Shown: piece after piece, positions 32,439 to 41,733 of the stretch
Numbering within the stretch: the stretch's first letter is position 1
Layout: each line of letters starts with the position of its first letter
Origin: Burkholderia lata
Lineage (GTDB): Bacteria; Pseudomonadota; Gammaproteobacteria; Burkholderiales; Burkholderiaceae
DNA: 64,000 nt
Reading direction: 5' to 3'
NCBI RefSeq assembly: GCF_902499335.1
Contig: NZ_CABVQK010000004.1
Coordinates: forward strand, 1-64,000
The notes under the pieces: model-generated
The model's input: only the letters and a program-made list of their open reading frames with translations
Databases searched by the model: none
Told to the model about the DNA's origin: nothing
Translations under genes and position numbers: made by a program

Positions 32439-33956
32439 CTACTGCCCCGCCTGCGCGAGCGGGCCTTGCGGGCCCTGCCCCGTTCCCGACGGCCAGCCGC
32501 CCGCCAGTGCCTTGTACAGCGCCACCGTCGACGCCGCGCTGCGCATCCGCCCGTCGGCCGCCGCATCCTGCGCCTGCAGCAGCGTGCGTTGCGCGTCGAG
32601 CACTTCGTAGTAGTCGATCGCGCCCGCCGAAAACCGCGCCTGCGCCAGTTGTGCGGCACGTGCGCTGTCGGTCGCGGCCCGCACGAGATGGTTCGTCTCG
32701 TCACGCGTTCGGGCGGCGCGCAGCAGCGCGTTCTCGGTTTCCTCCAGCGCCCCGAGCACGGTCTGCCGGTACTGCGCAAGCTGGCCGGCCGCTTCCGCGT
32801 CACTCGCAGCGATCCGTGCACGCACGCGGCCGACGTCGAGGAACGACCAGTCGATGCCGAGCGCGATAAGGTTCGTGTCGCTGCCCGCACGGAAGAACCC
32901 GTAGCTGCTCGTCGCGCTGCCGAGCAGCCCCGACAGCGTGAAGCGCGGGAACAGGTCGGCGGTCGCGACGCCGATGCGCGCGGTCGCCGCGTGCAGCCGC
33001 GCCTCGGCGGCCGCGACGTCGGGCCGCCGCCGCAGCAGGTCGCCCGGCGTGCCGGGATCGATGTCGGCGGCCAGCAGCGGCACGGGCGTGCCCGCCGACG
33101 CGGCTGCCTTCGGGAGGTCGAAGCGGCCGATCAGCGCGTCCGGCGTCTGCCCGGTCAGCACCGCGAGCCGGTGCTCGTCGACGCCGATCGCCGCTTCGTA
33201 CACGGCGATCCGCGACGTCGTCGATTCGTACTGCGCGCGCGCCCGCGCCGCATCGAGTTCGGAGCCGCGCCCTGCGCCTACGCGCGCGTTGATCAGCGCA
33301 AGCGTCTGCTTCTGGTTGTCGGCGTTCTCGCGCGCGATCCGCAGCCGCTCCTGCGAGCCGCGCAGATCGACGTACGTGCTCGCCACCTCGCCGGCGATCG
33401 CGACGCGTACCGCGCGCACGTCCGCCGCGCTGGCGGCCGTTTCCGCACGCTGCGACTCGATCGAGCGACGTACGCGTCCGAACAGGTCGAGCTCCCACGC
33501 GGCATTGATCCCGACGCTGGACATCGGCGTATCGCGCTGGCTGCGCGGCGCGCCGAACGCCTGGTCCTTGCTCATCAGCTGATGGCCGATCTGCCCGCTC
33601 GCGGTGATCGTCGGATAGCGGTCGAACGTGGCCTGCGACAGCAGCGCATTCGACGCGTCGTAGCGCGATACGGCGACCTGCAGGTCCTGGTTCGCCGCGA
33701 GCGCCGTGTCGATCAGCTGCGTCAGCGCCGGATCGCCGAAGCCGCGCCAGAACGCGGCATCGGCATCGGCCGACGCGTCGGGCGGCGTATCCGGTGTCGT
33801 ACCGGACGGCGACACATCGCGCGGCGCAGCCGGATGCGCGTCGCGCGCGAACCGCGCGGCCGTGGCCGTGTCGGGCCGCTTGAAATCGGGGCCGACCGCG
33901 CACGCGGCGAGCGTCACCGACATCGCGAGCGCGGAAAGACGGAAAGCGGCGCTCAT
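32439..33956 (-). CDS. Outer-membrane efflux channel lipoprotein (NodT/OprM type)
   Basis: Encodes 505 residues. The lipobox is LAAC (residues 16-19, MSVTLAACAVGPDFKRP). Two OEP repeats follow with the typical WELDLFGRVRRSIES and IDWSFLDVGRVRARI strands. It forms the trimeric outer-membrane duct of the RND pump. The ATG overlaps the pump's stop codon (ATGA), so translation is coupled. A longer open frame upstream is the pump gene read in another frame. Confidence 0.95.
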   Translation of the reverse strand: MSAAFRLSALAMSVTLAACAVGPDFKRPDTATAARFARDAHPAAPRDVSPSGTTPDTPPDASADADAAFWRGFGDPALTQLIDTALAANQDLQVAVSRYDASNALLSQATFDRYPTITASGQIGHQLMSKDQAFGAPRSQRDTPMSSVGINAAWELDLFGRVRRSIESQRAETAASAADVRAVRVAIAGEVASTYVDLRGSQERLRIARENADNQKQTLALINARVGAGRGSELDAARARAQYESTTSRIAVYEAAIGVDEHRLAVLTGQTPDALIGRFDLPKAAASAGTPVPLLAADIDPGTPGDLLRRRPDVAAAEARLHAATARIGVATADLFPRFTLSGLLGSATSSYGFFRAGSDTNLIALGIDWSFLDVGRVRARIAASDAEAAGQLAQYRQTVLGALEETENALLRAARTRDETNHLVRAATDSARAAQLAQARFSAGAIDYYEVLDAQRTLLQAQDAAADGRMRSAASTVALYKALAGGWPSGTGQGPQGPLAQAGQ

Positions 33957-36900
33957 CGGTTTTCTCCTTCGAGGGTGCCGTGGTGTTCGCTCCACACGGC
34001 CGGCGTGCCGCCCGCGAGCTTGCGGATCGCCACATAGAACACGGGCGTCAGGAACAGCCCGAACAGCGTGACGCCGAGCATCCCCGCGAACACGGTGATG
34101 CCGGTGGCCGCCCGCACTTCGCTGCCCGCGCCGCCGCCGATCAGGAGCGGCACCGAGCCCGCGATGAACGCGACCGACGTCATCACGATCGGGCGCAGCC
34201 GCAGCTTGCACGCTTCGAGCGCGGCTTCGATCACGCCCTTGCCCTGGATTTCGAGTTCGCGCGCGAACTCCACGATCAGGATCGCGTTCTTGCACGCCAA
34301 CCCCATCAGCACGACAAGACCGACCTGCACGAACACGTTGTTGTCGCCTCCCGACAGCCACACGCCGAACAGCGCGGCGCAGATGCACACGGGCACGATC
34401 AGGATCACCGCGAGCGGCAGCGTCCAGCTCTCGTACAGCGACGCGAGCACGAGGAACACGAGCATCACCGCAAGCGGGAACACGACGATCGCCGCGTTGC
34501 TCTGCGTGACCTGCTGGTAGCTGAGGTCGGTCCATTCGAGCGTGATACCCGGCGGCAGCACTTCCTTCGCGATCTGCTGCAGCTTCTCGATCGCCTGCGA
34601 CGACGACATCACCTTCGGATCGGCGTCGCCGATCAGGTTCGCGGCCGGATAACCGTTGTAGCGCACCACCGGGTCGGGCCCGTACGCGGGCACCACCGTC
34701 ACCATCGAGCCGATCGGCACCATCTCGCCCTTCGAATTGCGCGTGCGCAGGTTCGCGATGTCGGCGGCCGTCTGCCGGTGGCCGGCATCCGCCTGCGCCA
34801 TCACGCGGTACACGCGGCCGAACAGGTTGAAGTCGTTCACGTACATCGAGCCCAGATAGACCTGCAGCGTGCTGAACAGGTCGGTCAGCGCGACGCCCTG
34901 CGCCTTTGCCTTCAAGCGGTCGACCTTCACCTCGAGCTGCGGGATGTTCGCCTGGTACGAGCTGACCGGGTAACTCATCCCCGGCGTCTTCGCGACCGCA
35001 CCCTGGAACGCGGTAAGCGCGTTCTGCAATGCGCCGTAGCCGAGCCCGCCGCGATCCTCCAGGTACAGCGAATACCCCGAGCCGTTGCCGAGGCCCTGGA
35101 TCGGTGGCGGCATCAGCGCATAGGTAATACCGCCACCGATGGCCGAGAAGCGCGCGTTCAGGTCTGCGTTAATTTGCGCGGCGCTGCGGTGGCGCTGGTC
35201 GAACGGCTTCAGGATCACGTACGAGTTCGTGATGTTCGGCGTGTTCACGCCCTGCAGCGCATTCAGCCCGGCAAACGCCGGCACCATCTCGACACCGTCG
35301 GTACCGAGCGCGATCTTCGTCATCTGCTCGGCCACCTCGCTGGTGCGAGCAAGCGATGCGCCTTCCGGCAGCTTCGCGCCAGCGAACAGGTACAGCTTGT
35401 CCTGCACGGGGATGAAGCCGCCCGGCACCGCGTTGAGCAGCAGCGTGGTCGCCGCGAGCAGCGCCGCGTAGACCGCGAACACCACCCCGCGCCGCTTCAG
35501 CGTGCGCGACACGAAGCCGTGATAGCGATCGGAACTGCGGTCGAAGAAGCGGTTGAACGGATGGAACAGCCAGCCGAACGCACGGTCGAGCCCGCGCGTG
35601 AGCGCATCCTTCGGCGCGCCGTGCGGACGCAGCAGCTTCGCGGCGAGCGCGGGCGACAGCGTCAGCGAGTTGATCGCGGAGATCACCGTCGAAATCGCGA
35701 TCGTCACCGCGAACTGCCGGTAGAACTGGCCCGTGACGCCGGACATGAACGCCATCGGCACGAACACCGCGCACAGCACGAGCGCGATCGCGACGATCGG
35801 CCCCGACACCTCGCGCATCGCCTGATGCGCGGCGTCGCGCGGGCTCAGGCCCTGCGCGATGTTGCGCTCGACGTTCTCGACGACCACGATCGCATCGTCG
35901 ACGACGATCCCGATCGCGAGCACGAGCCCGAACAGCGTCAGCGTGTTGATCGAATAGCCGAGCAGATAAAGCCACGCGAACGTGCCGACTACCGACACGG
36001 GCACCGCGACGAGCGGAATGATCGACGCGCGCCATGTCTGCAGGAACAGGATCACGACGAGCACGACCAGCACGACGGCCTCGATCAGCGTGTGCTGCAC
36101 CGCGCGGATCGATTCGCGCACGAACACCGTCGGATCCCACACGGGACGGTACGCGACGCCGGGCGGGAAGCGCTTCGACAGTTCGTCGAACTTCGCATAC
36201 ACGGCCTTGGCGACCTCGAGCGCGTTCGCGCCCGGTGACAGGAAGATGCCGACCACGGCCGATTGCTTGTCGTTGAAATACGAGCGCAGCGTATAGTCGC
36301 CCGCGCCGAGCTCGATGCGCGCGACGTCGGACAGCTTCACGACCTGGCCGTCGTCGCCGTTGCGCAGCACGATGTCGCCGAACTCCTGTACCGTGCGCAG
36401 CCGGCCGCGCACGTTGATCGACAGCAGGAAGTCGTTTTTCTTCGGCGACGGCTCCGCGCCGAGCTGGCCGGCCGACACCTGCACGTTCTGCTCGCGCACG
36501 GCGGCAATCACGTCGCTCGCGGTCAGCCCGCGCGACGCGAGCCGGTTCGGGTCGAGCCACAGCCGCATCGCATAGTCGCCGGCACCGGACAAACCAACAT
36601 CGCCCACACCGGTGAGCCGCGACAACTCGTCCTTCACGTGCAGCGTCAGGTAGTTGCGCAGGTACAGCGAATCGCGGCTGTTGTCCGGCGAATAGAGGCT
36701 CACGTACATCAGCGGCGTCGGCGACTGCTTCTGCGTGGTCACGCCGTACTGGCGCACTTCGTCGGGCAGGCGCGACAGCGCCTGGCTCACTCGGTTCTGC
36801 ACGCGCACGGCGGCGGTGTCAGGATCGACGCCCTGCAGGAACGTGACGACGACCTGCAGGCTGCCGTCGGAACCCGCGACCGACTTCATGTACATGATGC

Positions 36901-37126
36901 CTTCGACGCCGTTGATCGCCTCTTCCAGCGGTTCGGCGACCGATTCGGCGATTTCCTTCGGGTTCGCGCCCGGGTACGTCGCGCGCACGACAACGCTCGG
37001 CGGCACGACTTCCGGGTATTCGCCGGCGGGCAGCATCGGGATCGAGATCAGGCCGATCGCGAAGATGACGATCGACAGCACGACCGCGAAGATCGGCCGG
37101 TCGATGAAGAATCGGGAGAAATCCAT
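33953..37126 (-). CDS. RND multidrug efflux pump (HAE1; MexI/MexF type)
   Basis: Encodes 1057 residues. It starts MDFSRFFIDRPIFAVVLSIVIFAIGLISIPMLP. The proton relay LAIGIVVDDAIVVVENVER (two Asp in TM4) and the second-half VGLVVLMGLACKNAILIVEFA are intact. It exports diverse toxic organics, using the proton gradient, with the adaptor and NodT channel. It begins 13 bases after the adaptor stop codon, giving one operon. The promoter is SoxR-controlled, so redox-active dyes or phenazine-like compounds are plausible substrates, but this is inference. Confidence 0.95.
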   Translation of the reverse strand: MDFSRFFIDRPIFAVVLSIVIFAIGLISIPMLPAGEYPEVVPPSVVVRATYPGANPKEIAESVAEPLEEAINGVEGIMYMKSVAGSDGSLQVVVTFLQGVDPDTAAVRVQNRVSQALSRLPDEVRQYGVTTQKQSPTPLMYVSLYSPDNSRDSLYLRNYLTLHVKDELSRLTGVGDVGLSGAGDYAMRLWLDPNRLASRGLTASDVIAAVREQNVQVSAGQLGAEPSPKKNDFLLSINVRGRLRTVQEFGDIVLRNGDDGQVVKLSDVARIELGAGDYTLRSYFNDKQSAVVGIFLSPGANALEVAKAVYAKFDELSKRFPPGVAYRPVWDPTVFVRESIRAVQHTLIEAVVLVVLVVILFLQTWRASIIPLVAVPVSVVGTFAWLYLLGYSINTLTLFGLVLAIGIVVDDAIVVVENVERNIAQGLSPRDAAHQAMREVSGPIVAIALVLCAVFVPMAFMSGVTGQFYRQFAVTIAISTVISAINSLTLSPALAAKLLRPHGAPKDALTRGLDRAFGWLFHPFNRFFDRSSDRYHGFVSRTLKRRGVVFAVYAALLAATTLLLNAVPGGFIPVQDKLYLFAGAKLPEGASLARTSEVAEQMTKIALGTDGVEMVPAFAGLNALQGVNTPNITNSYVILKPFDQRHRSAAQINADLNARFSAIGGGITYALMPPPIQGLGNGSGYSLYLEDRGGLGYGALQNALTAFQGAVAKTPGMSYPVSSYQANIPQLEVKVDRLKAKAQGVALTDLFSTLQVYLGSMYVNDFNLFGRVYRVMAQADAGHRQTAADIANLRTRNSKGEMVPIGSMVTVVPAYGPDPVVRYNGYPAANLIGDADPKVMSSSQAIEKLQQIAKEVLPPGITLEWTDLSYQQVTQSNAAIVVFPLAVMLVFLVLASLYESWTLPLAVILIVPVCICAALFGVWLSGGDNNVFVQVGLVVLMGLACKNAILIVEFARELEIQGKGVIEAALEACKLRLRPIVMTSVAFIAGSVPLLIGGGAGSEVRAATGITVFAGMLGVTLFGLFLTPVFYVAIRKLAGGTPAVWSEHHGTLEGENR

Positions 37127-37139
37127 TGCCTGTCTCCCG

Positions 37140-38372
37140 TCACTGCGCGGCCGGCGCGCCGGCATCGGCGACGGCCTGCGTACCGTTGCCCGGCCCGTTG
37201 CCTGCGCTGGCGCCGTTGCCGGTGCCGGCGTCAGCGCGTGCGGGCAGCGCCTTCGGCTTCACCTGCGCGCCCGGATAGTAGATCCGCTGCATGCCGTCGA
37301 CGACCACGCGGTCGCCCGCCTGGATCCCCTTCTCGATGATCCGCTCGCCATCCAGCCCCCGGCCGATCGTCACGTCACGGCGCAGCGCCTTGTCGCCGGG
37401 CCCGATCACGTACACGTACTTGCGGTCCTGGTCGGTGAGCACGGCCTTGTCGTCGACGAGCAGCGCATCCTGGTCACGGCCGCTGACGAGCTGCACGCGC
37501 GCATACAGGCCCGGCGTAAACGTATGGTCCGCATTCGGCAGCCGCACGCGCGCGCGGATCGTGCCCGTTTGCGGGTCGAGCCGGTTGTCGAGGAAGTCGA
37601 CGGTGCCCGCATGCGGGAAGCCCGTCTCGTTCGCGAGGCCCACGCGCACCGGATCGGCGCCGATCGCGCGATGCTTCGGATCGGCGCGCCGCGCGTTGTA
37701 GCGCAGGTAGCTCTGTTCGTCGCAGTCGAAATACACGTAGACGGGGTTCTGCGACACGACGGTCGTCAGCAGCGTGTCGTCCGCGCGCGCCAGGTTGCCG
37801 ACGGTGGCGACCGCGCGGCCGACACGGCCCGCGATCGGCGCGCGCACTTCGGTGAAACCGAGATTGAGCTTCGCGTCGGCGACGGCCGCGTCGGCCGCCT
37901 GCAGGTCCGCACGCGCCTGCTCGGCCGTGGCGCGCGCGTTGTCGAGTTCTTCCTGCGACGTCGCATGCGCATCGATCAGCGTCTGCACGCGCTTGAGCTG
38001 CACGTTCGCGAGGCTCGCGGCCGCGCGGGCCCGCTGCAGCTGCGCATTCGCGCGATCGAGTGCGATCCGGTACGGGCGCGGGTCGATCTCGAACAGCAGC
38101 GCGCCCTGCGCGACCAGGTCGCCCTCCTTGTAGGCGACGCGCTGCAGATAGCCGCTCACGCGCGGCCGCAGTTCGACCGCATCGACCGCTTCGACGCGTC
38201 CGTTGAATTCGTCCGCGAGGCGGATCGTGCGCGGCGCGATGGTGGCAACGCCGACTTCGGGAAGGGATTGGGCCGACGATGCGCCTTTGCCGTCGTGACA
38301 GCCCGACAACGCCAGCAACAGTGCACAGGCCGCGCCCAAAGGCGACGTCCTGCGTAGGGATAAGGAGAGCAT
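37140..38372 (-). CDS. RND periplasmic adaptor (MexH/MexE type lipoprotein)
   Basis: Encodes 410 residues. A signal peptide with lipobox LALSGC gives a lipid-anchored protein. Barrel-sandwich halves (VEAVDAVELRPRVSGYLQRVAYKEGDLV and LNLGFTEVRAPIAGRVGRAVATVGNLA) flank a coiled-coil hairpin of about 60 residues. The C-terminal tail is Gly/Asn/Ala-rich and may be disordered. It links the RND pump to the outer-membrane channel. It is the first gene of the operon, 30 bases downstream of the SoxR-type promoter region. Confidence 0.93.
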   Translation of the reverse strand: MLSLSLRRTSPLGAACALLLALSGCHDGKGASSAQSLPEVGVATIAPRTIRLADEFNGRVEAVDAVELRPRVSGYLQRVAYKEGDLVAQGALLFEIDPRPYRIALDRANAQLQRARAAASLANVQLKRVQTLIDAHATSQEELDNARATAEQARADLQAADAAVADAKLNLGFTEVRAPIAGRVGRAVATVGNLARADDTLLTTVVSQNPVYVYFDCDEQSYLRYNARRADPKHRAIGADPVRVGLANETGFPHAGTVDFLDNRLDPQTGTIRARVRLPNADHTFTPGLYARVQLVSGRDQDALLVDDKAVLTDQDRKYVYVIGPGDKALRRDVTIGRGLDGERIIEKGIQAGDRVVVDGMQRIYYPGAQVKPKALPARADAGTGNGASAGNGPGNGTQAVADAGAPAAQ

Positions 38373-38402
38373 GATGCCTCGCGACGGGTTAAACTGCCGC
38401 GT

Positions 38403-38433
38403 AGCATAAAAGTTGAAGTTAACTTCAAGTCAA
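38403..38433 (-). promoter_or_regulatory. SoxR-dependent promoter of the RND operon
   Basis: On the minus strand, a -35 TTGACT (38433-38428) and a -10 TATGCT (38408-38403) are separated by exactly 19 bases. The spacer contains the palindrome TTGAAGTTAACTTCAA (38413-38428). A long spacer filled by a dyad is the hallmark of MerR-family activation, and AAGTTAACTT is the core of the SoxR box. Confidence 0.9.
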
Positions 38434-38452
38434 GTTTTCCCGGAGGGGCAAC

Positions 38453-38932
38453 ATGGGTATCCAGGAAATCCCGCAATGGCCGCTGATGTCGATTCGCGAA
38501 GTGGCCGCGCGCAGTGGCGTGCCGGCGTCGACACTGCGGTTCTACGAGACGCGCGGGCTCATCAAGTCGCATCGTAACGGCTCGAGCCATCGCCACTATT
38601 CGCGCGCGGTGCTGCGGCTGATCGCGTTCATCGTGTTCGCGCAGAAGATCGGCTATACGCTCGACGAGATCGCCGAGCAGCTCGTCAGCCTCCCCGAGGA
38701 CACCGCGCCGAGCAACAAGGACTGGCAGCGGCTGTCGCGCGGCTGGAAGCAGCGCGTCGCGAGCCGGATCGAGGAGTTGCAGCGCCTTTACATCAACCTC
38801 GACGAATGCATCGGCTGCGGCTGCCTGTCGCTGAAGCGCTGCAAGCTGACGAACCCGGAAGACCGCGCGGGCCGTAACGGGCCCGGCGCGCGGCGCTGGC
38901 TCGGCGACAAGCCGCCCGCGGATATCGAATGA
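38453..38932 (+). CDS. soxR: Redox-sensing activator SoxR
   Basis: Encodes 159 residues. The MerR-type HTH is SIREVAARSGVPASTLRFYETRGLIKS. The [2Fe-2S] cysteines C119, C122, C124 and C130 (CIGCGCLSLKRC) are at the same numbers as in E. coli SoxR. SoxR is activated when the cluster is oxidised by redox-cycling compounds. It is divergent from the RND operon and the dyad lies in its own leader as well, so it should auto-regulate. It lacks a neighbouring soxS, as usual outside enterics. A GGAGG site precedes the ATG. Confidence 0.96.
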   Translation: MGIQEIPQWPLMSIREVAARSGVPASTLRFYETRGLIKSHRNGSSHRHYSRAVLRLIAFIVFAQKIGYTLDEIAEQLVSLPEDTAPSNKDWQRLSRGWKQRVASRIEELQRLYINLDECIGCGCLSLKRCKLTNPEDRAGRNGPGARRWLGDKPPADIE

Positions 38933-39165
38933 CCGGCAGGCCGGGCGTGGCGCGCCCGGCCGCGCCGGTTCGTGCCGATGCAGCCGCAAGGCATTACGTT
39001 TTGCGAATTTAAGGATGCGGGCAGCCCGCTCGCGTACGAACTGGCGATCGCGTACCGAGCGCCATCGCCGCGCTCATCGATGCGTTGCGCGAGACCGCGC
39101 GAAGCGCGGTGCGCGAAATGAGGCTGGTGCCGGCGACGTGACCGCGCGCATCGCGCGCGCAGTGC

Positions 39166-39819
39166 TCAGCCGCCGACGACGTTGAACGCGACGTCCACCA
39201 CGGCCTTCCGGAACGCGTCCTGCTGCGTGGGCAGCGACGTGTACTCCAGCATCATGTGGCTGTACGACACCGTCGTGCCGATCGCGCTCGCAAACATGAA
39301 GAACAGCACGGTCGGATCGACCGGGCGGATCACGCCGGCCTCGACGCCGTCCGACAACAGCGGAAACAGCACGTCGTAATACGGGCGCACGATCCGCTCC
39401 TGCAGCCGGTCGAGCCGCCCGCCCACTTCGGTCGCCGCCGTCGAGAAGAACATGCCCATGTCGGGCTCGTTGAACTCGTGCTCGACACACAGCTCGATCG
39501 CGCGCAGCACGCGGTCGCGATGCGACAGCGGCGACGTGCGCAACGCGCGCAGCGCGTCGAACATCGGCTCGGCCAGCTCGGCGATCTGCTCGACAACCGC
39601 CAGCCACAACGTTTCCTTCGTACCGAAATGGTGCGCGATCAGTGCCGCGTCGACCCCCAGCTCGCGCGCGACTTCGCGCACGCTCGTTGCGTCGTAGCCA
39701 CGCTTCGCGAACGTGCGACGCGCGGCCCGCAATATCACGTCCGGCCCCACGGACGCCCCGGCCAGCGGCCGCCCTCGCATACGCCGCTTGGCCGGCGCGC
39801 GCTCAGTGACTTCAGTCAC
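39166..39819 (-). CDS. TetR-family regulator
   Basis: Encodes 217 residues from a GTG at 39819 that has a GGAGAGCAGGA site upstream. The frame opens another 60 bases upstream without one. The HTH is ILRAARRTFAKRGYDATSVREVARELGVDAALIAHHFGTKETLW. The ligand domain ends with FRKAVVDVAFNVVGG. It is divergent from the NDH-2 gene, with a perfect palindrome next to that gene's start. It therefore probably represses both. Confidence 0.9.
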   Translation of the reverse strand: MTEVTERAPAKRRMRGRPLAGASVGPDVILRAARRTFAKRGYDATSVREVARELGVDAALIAHHFGTKETLWLAVVEQIAELAEPMFDALRALRTSPLSHRDRVLRAIELCVEHEFNEPDMGMFFSTAATEVGGRLDRLQERIVRPYYDVLFPLLSDGVEAGVIRPVDPTVLFFMFASAIGTTVSYSHMMLEYTSLPTQQDAFRKAVVDVAFNVVGG

Positions 39820-39947
39820 GTCTTCCTGCTCTCCTTGAATGATTCGAATACGCCCGTTCCGGCCCCGCTTTAGCGGCACCGAAAAACGGGTGACCTGCCC
39901 CGCTCCGTTGACACGCGAAGCCGGGAAGCGCTAGGATCATACCTTAT

Positions 39948-39961
39948 TCATCACGTGATGA
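39948..39961. promoter_or_regulatory. Perfect 14-bp palindrome, likely TetR operator
   Basis: TCATCACGTGATGA lies just upstream of the NDH-2 start codon in the TetR/NDH-2 divergent region. Confidence 0.65.
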
Positions 39962-39968
39962 TTTATCC

Positions 39969-41261
39969 ATGACAACCCTTACACGCATCGTCATCATCGG
40001 CGGAGGGATCGCCGGACTTCAGCTCGCCACCCGCCTGGGCGAGCGCCTCGGCAAGTCGGGCCGCGCACAGGTCACCGTCGTCGACCGCAGCCCGACCCAC
40101 ATCTGGAAGCCGATGCTGCACACCATCGCAGCCGGTACGCGCGACGTGCAGCAACAGCAGGTGATCTTCCTCGCCCATGCTCGCGACCACGGCTACGCGT
40201 ACCAGCCCGGCGAACTGAAGGGGCTCGATCGCGCACGCCGCCGCGTGCGGCTCGGCGAGATCCGCTCGCAGGACGGCGAACTGGTGCTCGAGGCACGCGA
40301 ACTCGAATACGACGTGCTGATCCTCGCGCTCGGCAGTCAGGCCAACGATTTCGGCGTGCCGGGCGTGCGCGAGCACTGCTATTTCATCGACAGCCAGCAG
40401 CAGGCCGAGACCTTCAACGAAGCGTTGCGGATGCGTGTATTTCGCAGCATCGCGCGCGACGAGCCGTTCCGCGTCGCGATCGTCGGCGCAGGCGCGACCG
40501 GCGTGGAACTCGCGGCGGAGCTGAGCCGCCTGCTGGAAGTGGCGCAGGCGTACGGCGACGCAACGGTGCGCGAGCGGCTGCAGCTCACGTTGCTCGAAAG
40601 CGGCCCGCGCATCCTCGCCGCGTTCCCGCCGCGGATTTCCGCGTCGGCGCAGCGGCGGCTCGAACAGATCGGCTTTCACGTGCTGACGTCGACCCGCGTC
40701 ACGTCCGCCGACGCGAACGGCTTCCACTACGGCGACGGTTCATTTGCGGAAGCGGACCTGATGGTCTGGGCGGCCGGCGTGAAGGCACCCGATTTCATGC
40801 AGGCGCTCGACGGGCTCGACACGAATCGCGCGAACCAGATCGTCGTCGGGCCGACGCTGCAGGCAACGGGCGACGAGCACATATTCGCGATCGGTGATTG
40901 CGCAAGCCTCTTGCCCGACGGCCAGGAACGGCCGCTGCCGCCCACCGCGCAAGTCGCGACGCAGCAGGCCGAGCATCTCGCGAAGCACCTGCCCGCGTGG
41001 CTCGACGGCACGCCGATTCCGCCGTTCGCGTTCCACGATTTCGGCGCGCTCGTGTCGATCAGCGACTACGACGCGTTCGGCACGCTCGGGCAGTTCGGGT
41101 TCTTTCGCGGCGGCTTCATCCAGGGGCGTTTCGCGCAGTTCAGCCACCTGATGCTCTACCGGCGGCACCAGCAGGCGCTGCACGGCTTCTCCAAGGCGAC
41201 CCTGCTGTGGATCGCCGAACGGATCAACGGCTGCGTGCAGCCGCGCATCCGCCTGTCGTGA
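39969..41261 (+). CDS. Type II NADH dehydrogenase
   Basis: Encodes 430 residues. It contains an N-terminal FAD Rossmann motif GGGIAGLQLA and the second, NADH-binding motif VGAGATGVELAAELS; FAIGDCASL is the FAD ribityl site. C-terminal segments FGFFRGGFIQGRFAQFSHLMLYRRHQQALHG form the amphipathic membrane-binding end. It transfers electrons from NADH to quinone without proton pumping. TetR control suggests conditional use. The ATG at 39969 overlaps the operator region. Confidence 0.93.
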   Translation: MTTLTRIVIIGGGIAGLQLATRLGERLGKSGRAQVTVVDRSPTHIWKPMLHTIAAGTRDVQQQQVIFLAHARDHGYAYQPGELKGLDRARRRVRLGEIRSQDGELVLEARELEYDVLILALGSQANDFGVPGVREHCYFIDSQQQAETFNEALRMRVFRSIARDEPFRVAIVGAGATGVELAAELSRLLEVAQAYGDATVRERLQLTLLESGPRILAAFPPRISASAQRRLEQIGFHVLTSTRVTSADANGFHYGDGSFAEADLMVWAAGVKAPDFMQALDGLDTNRANQIVVGPTLQATGDEHIFAIGDCASLLPDGQERPLPPTAQVATQQAEHLAKHLPAWLDGTPIPPFAFHDFGALVSISDYDAFGTLGQFGFFRGGFIQGRFAQFSHLMLYRRHQQALHGFSKATLLWIAERINGCVQPRIRLS

Positions 41262-41305
41262 TGCCGCGTGCGGCGGTGTCGCGTAACGTTTCGAGGAAAA
41301 CTGAC

Positions 41306-41704
41306 ATGAACAACCGTTTGGCACCCTGGCTCATGACCGTCGCCGCGATCAGCAGTTTCGACATGCCTTCCGTCTCGTGGGGCATGCCGCGGCGGCGCAG
41401 CGTCACGCGCGATCGCCTGCCGTCGTGGGATGCGACGAGCAAGCCGTCGATCAGCGTGCTCGAGCGGCCCACGGCCGACACCGTGATGATTTCATGGCGC
41501 GACGCATGCACCGGGCACTACGGTTATCAGAAGTGGCGGCTGTTCACCACGCGCAAGCGCGGCGTGTGCGCGCTGTCGGGGCAGCCGATCGAGATCGGCG
41601 ACAGTGTCTTTGCACCGCAATTGCTCGGCTCGACGCCGGGCAACGCCGCCGCGATGGTGCTGGCCGCGTGCATCGACGCGGCCCGCCCCGCCGAGGCGGC
41701 CTGA
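41306..41704 (+). CDS. DUF3331-domain protein
   Basis: Encodes 132 residues. The WRDACTGHYGYQKWRLFTTRKRGVCALSGQPIEIGDSVFAPQ core matches the Burkholderia-specific DUF3331 family, in which the Cys and Ser-Gly-x-Pro form a conserved patch. Function is unknown. A GAGG site precedes the ATG, and it is probably co-transcribed with NDH-2, 44 bases upstream. Confidence 0.75.
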   Translation: MNNRLAPWLMTVAAISSFDMPSVSWGMPRRRSVTRDRLPSWDATSKPSISVLERPTADTVMISWRDACTGHYGYQKWRLFTTRKRGVCALSGQPIEIGDSVFAPQLLGSTPGNAAAMVLAACIDAARPAEAA

Positions 41705-41733
41705 AAGCCCGGGATTCGACCCGGGATTCCGCT

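Noticed and set aside
34000..34535. N-terminal extension of the NodT gene
   Set aside because: The open frame extends upstream through the RND pump gene, but the lipoprotein signal and ATGA overlap fix the real start at 33956.
33980..36238. 752-codon open frame on the plus strand opposite the RND pump gene
   Set aside because: It is antisense to a clear RND pump, lacks a ribosome site and has an Arg/His-rich composition typical of high-GC antisense frames.
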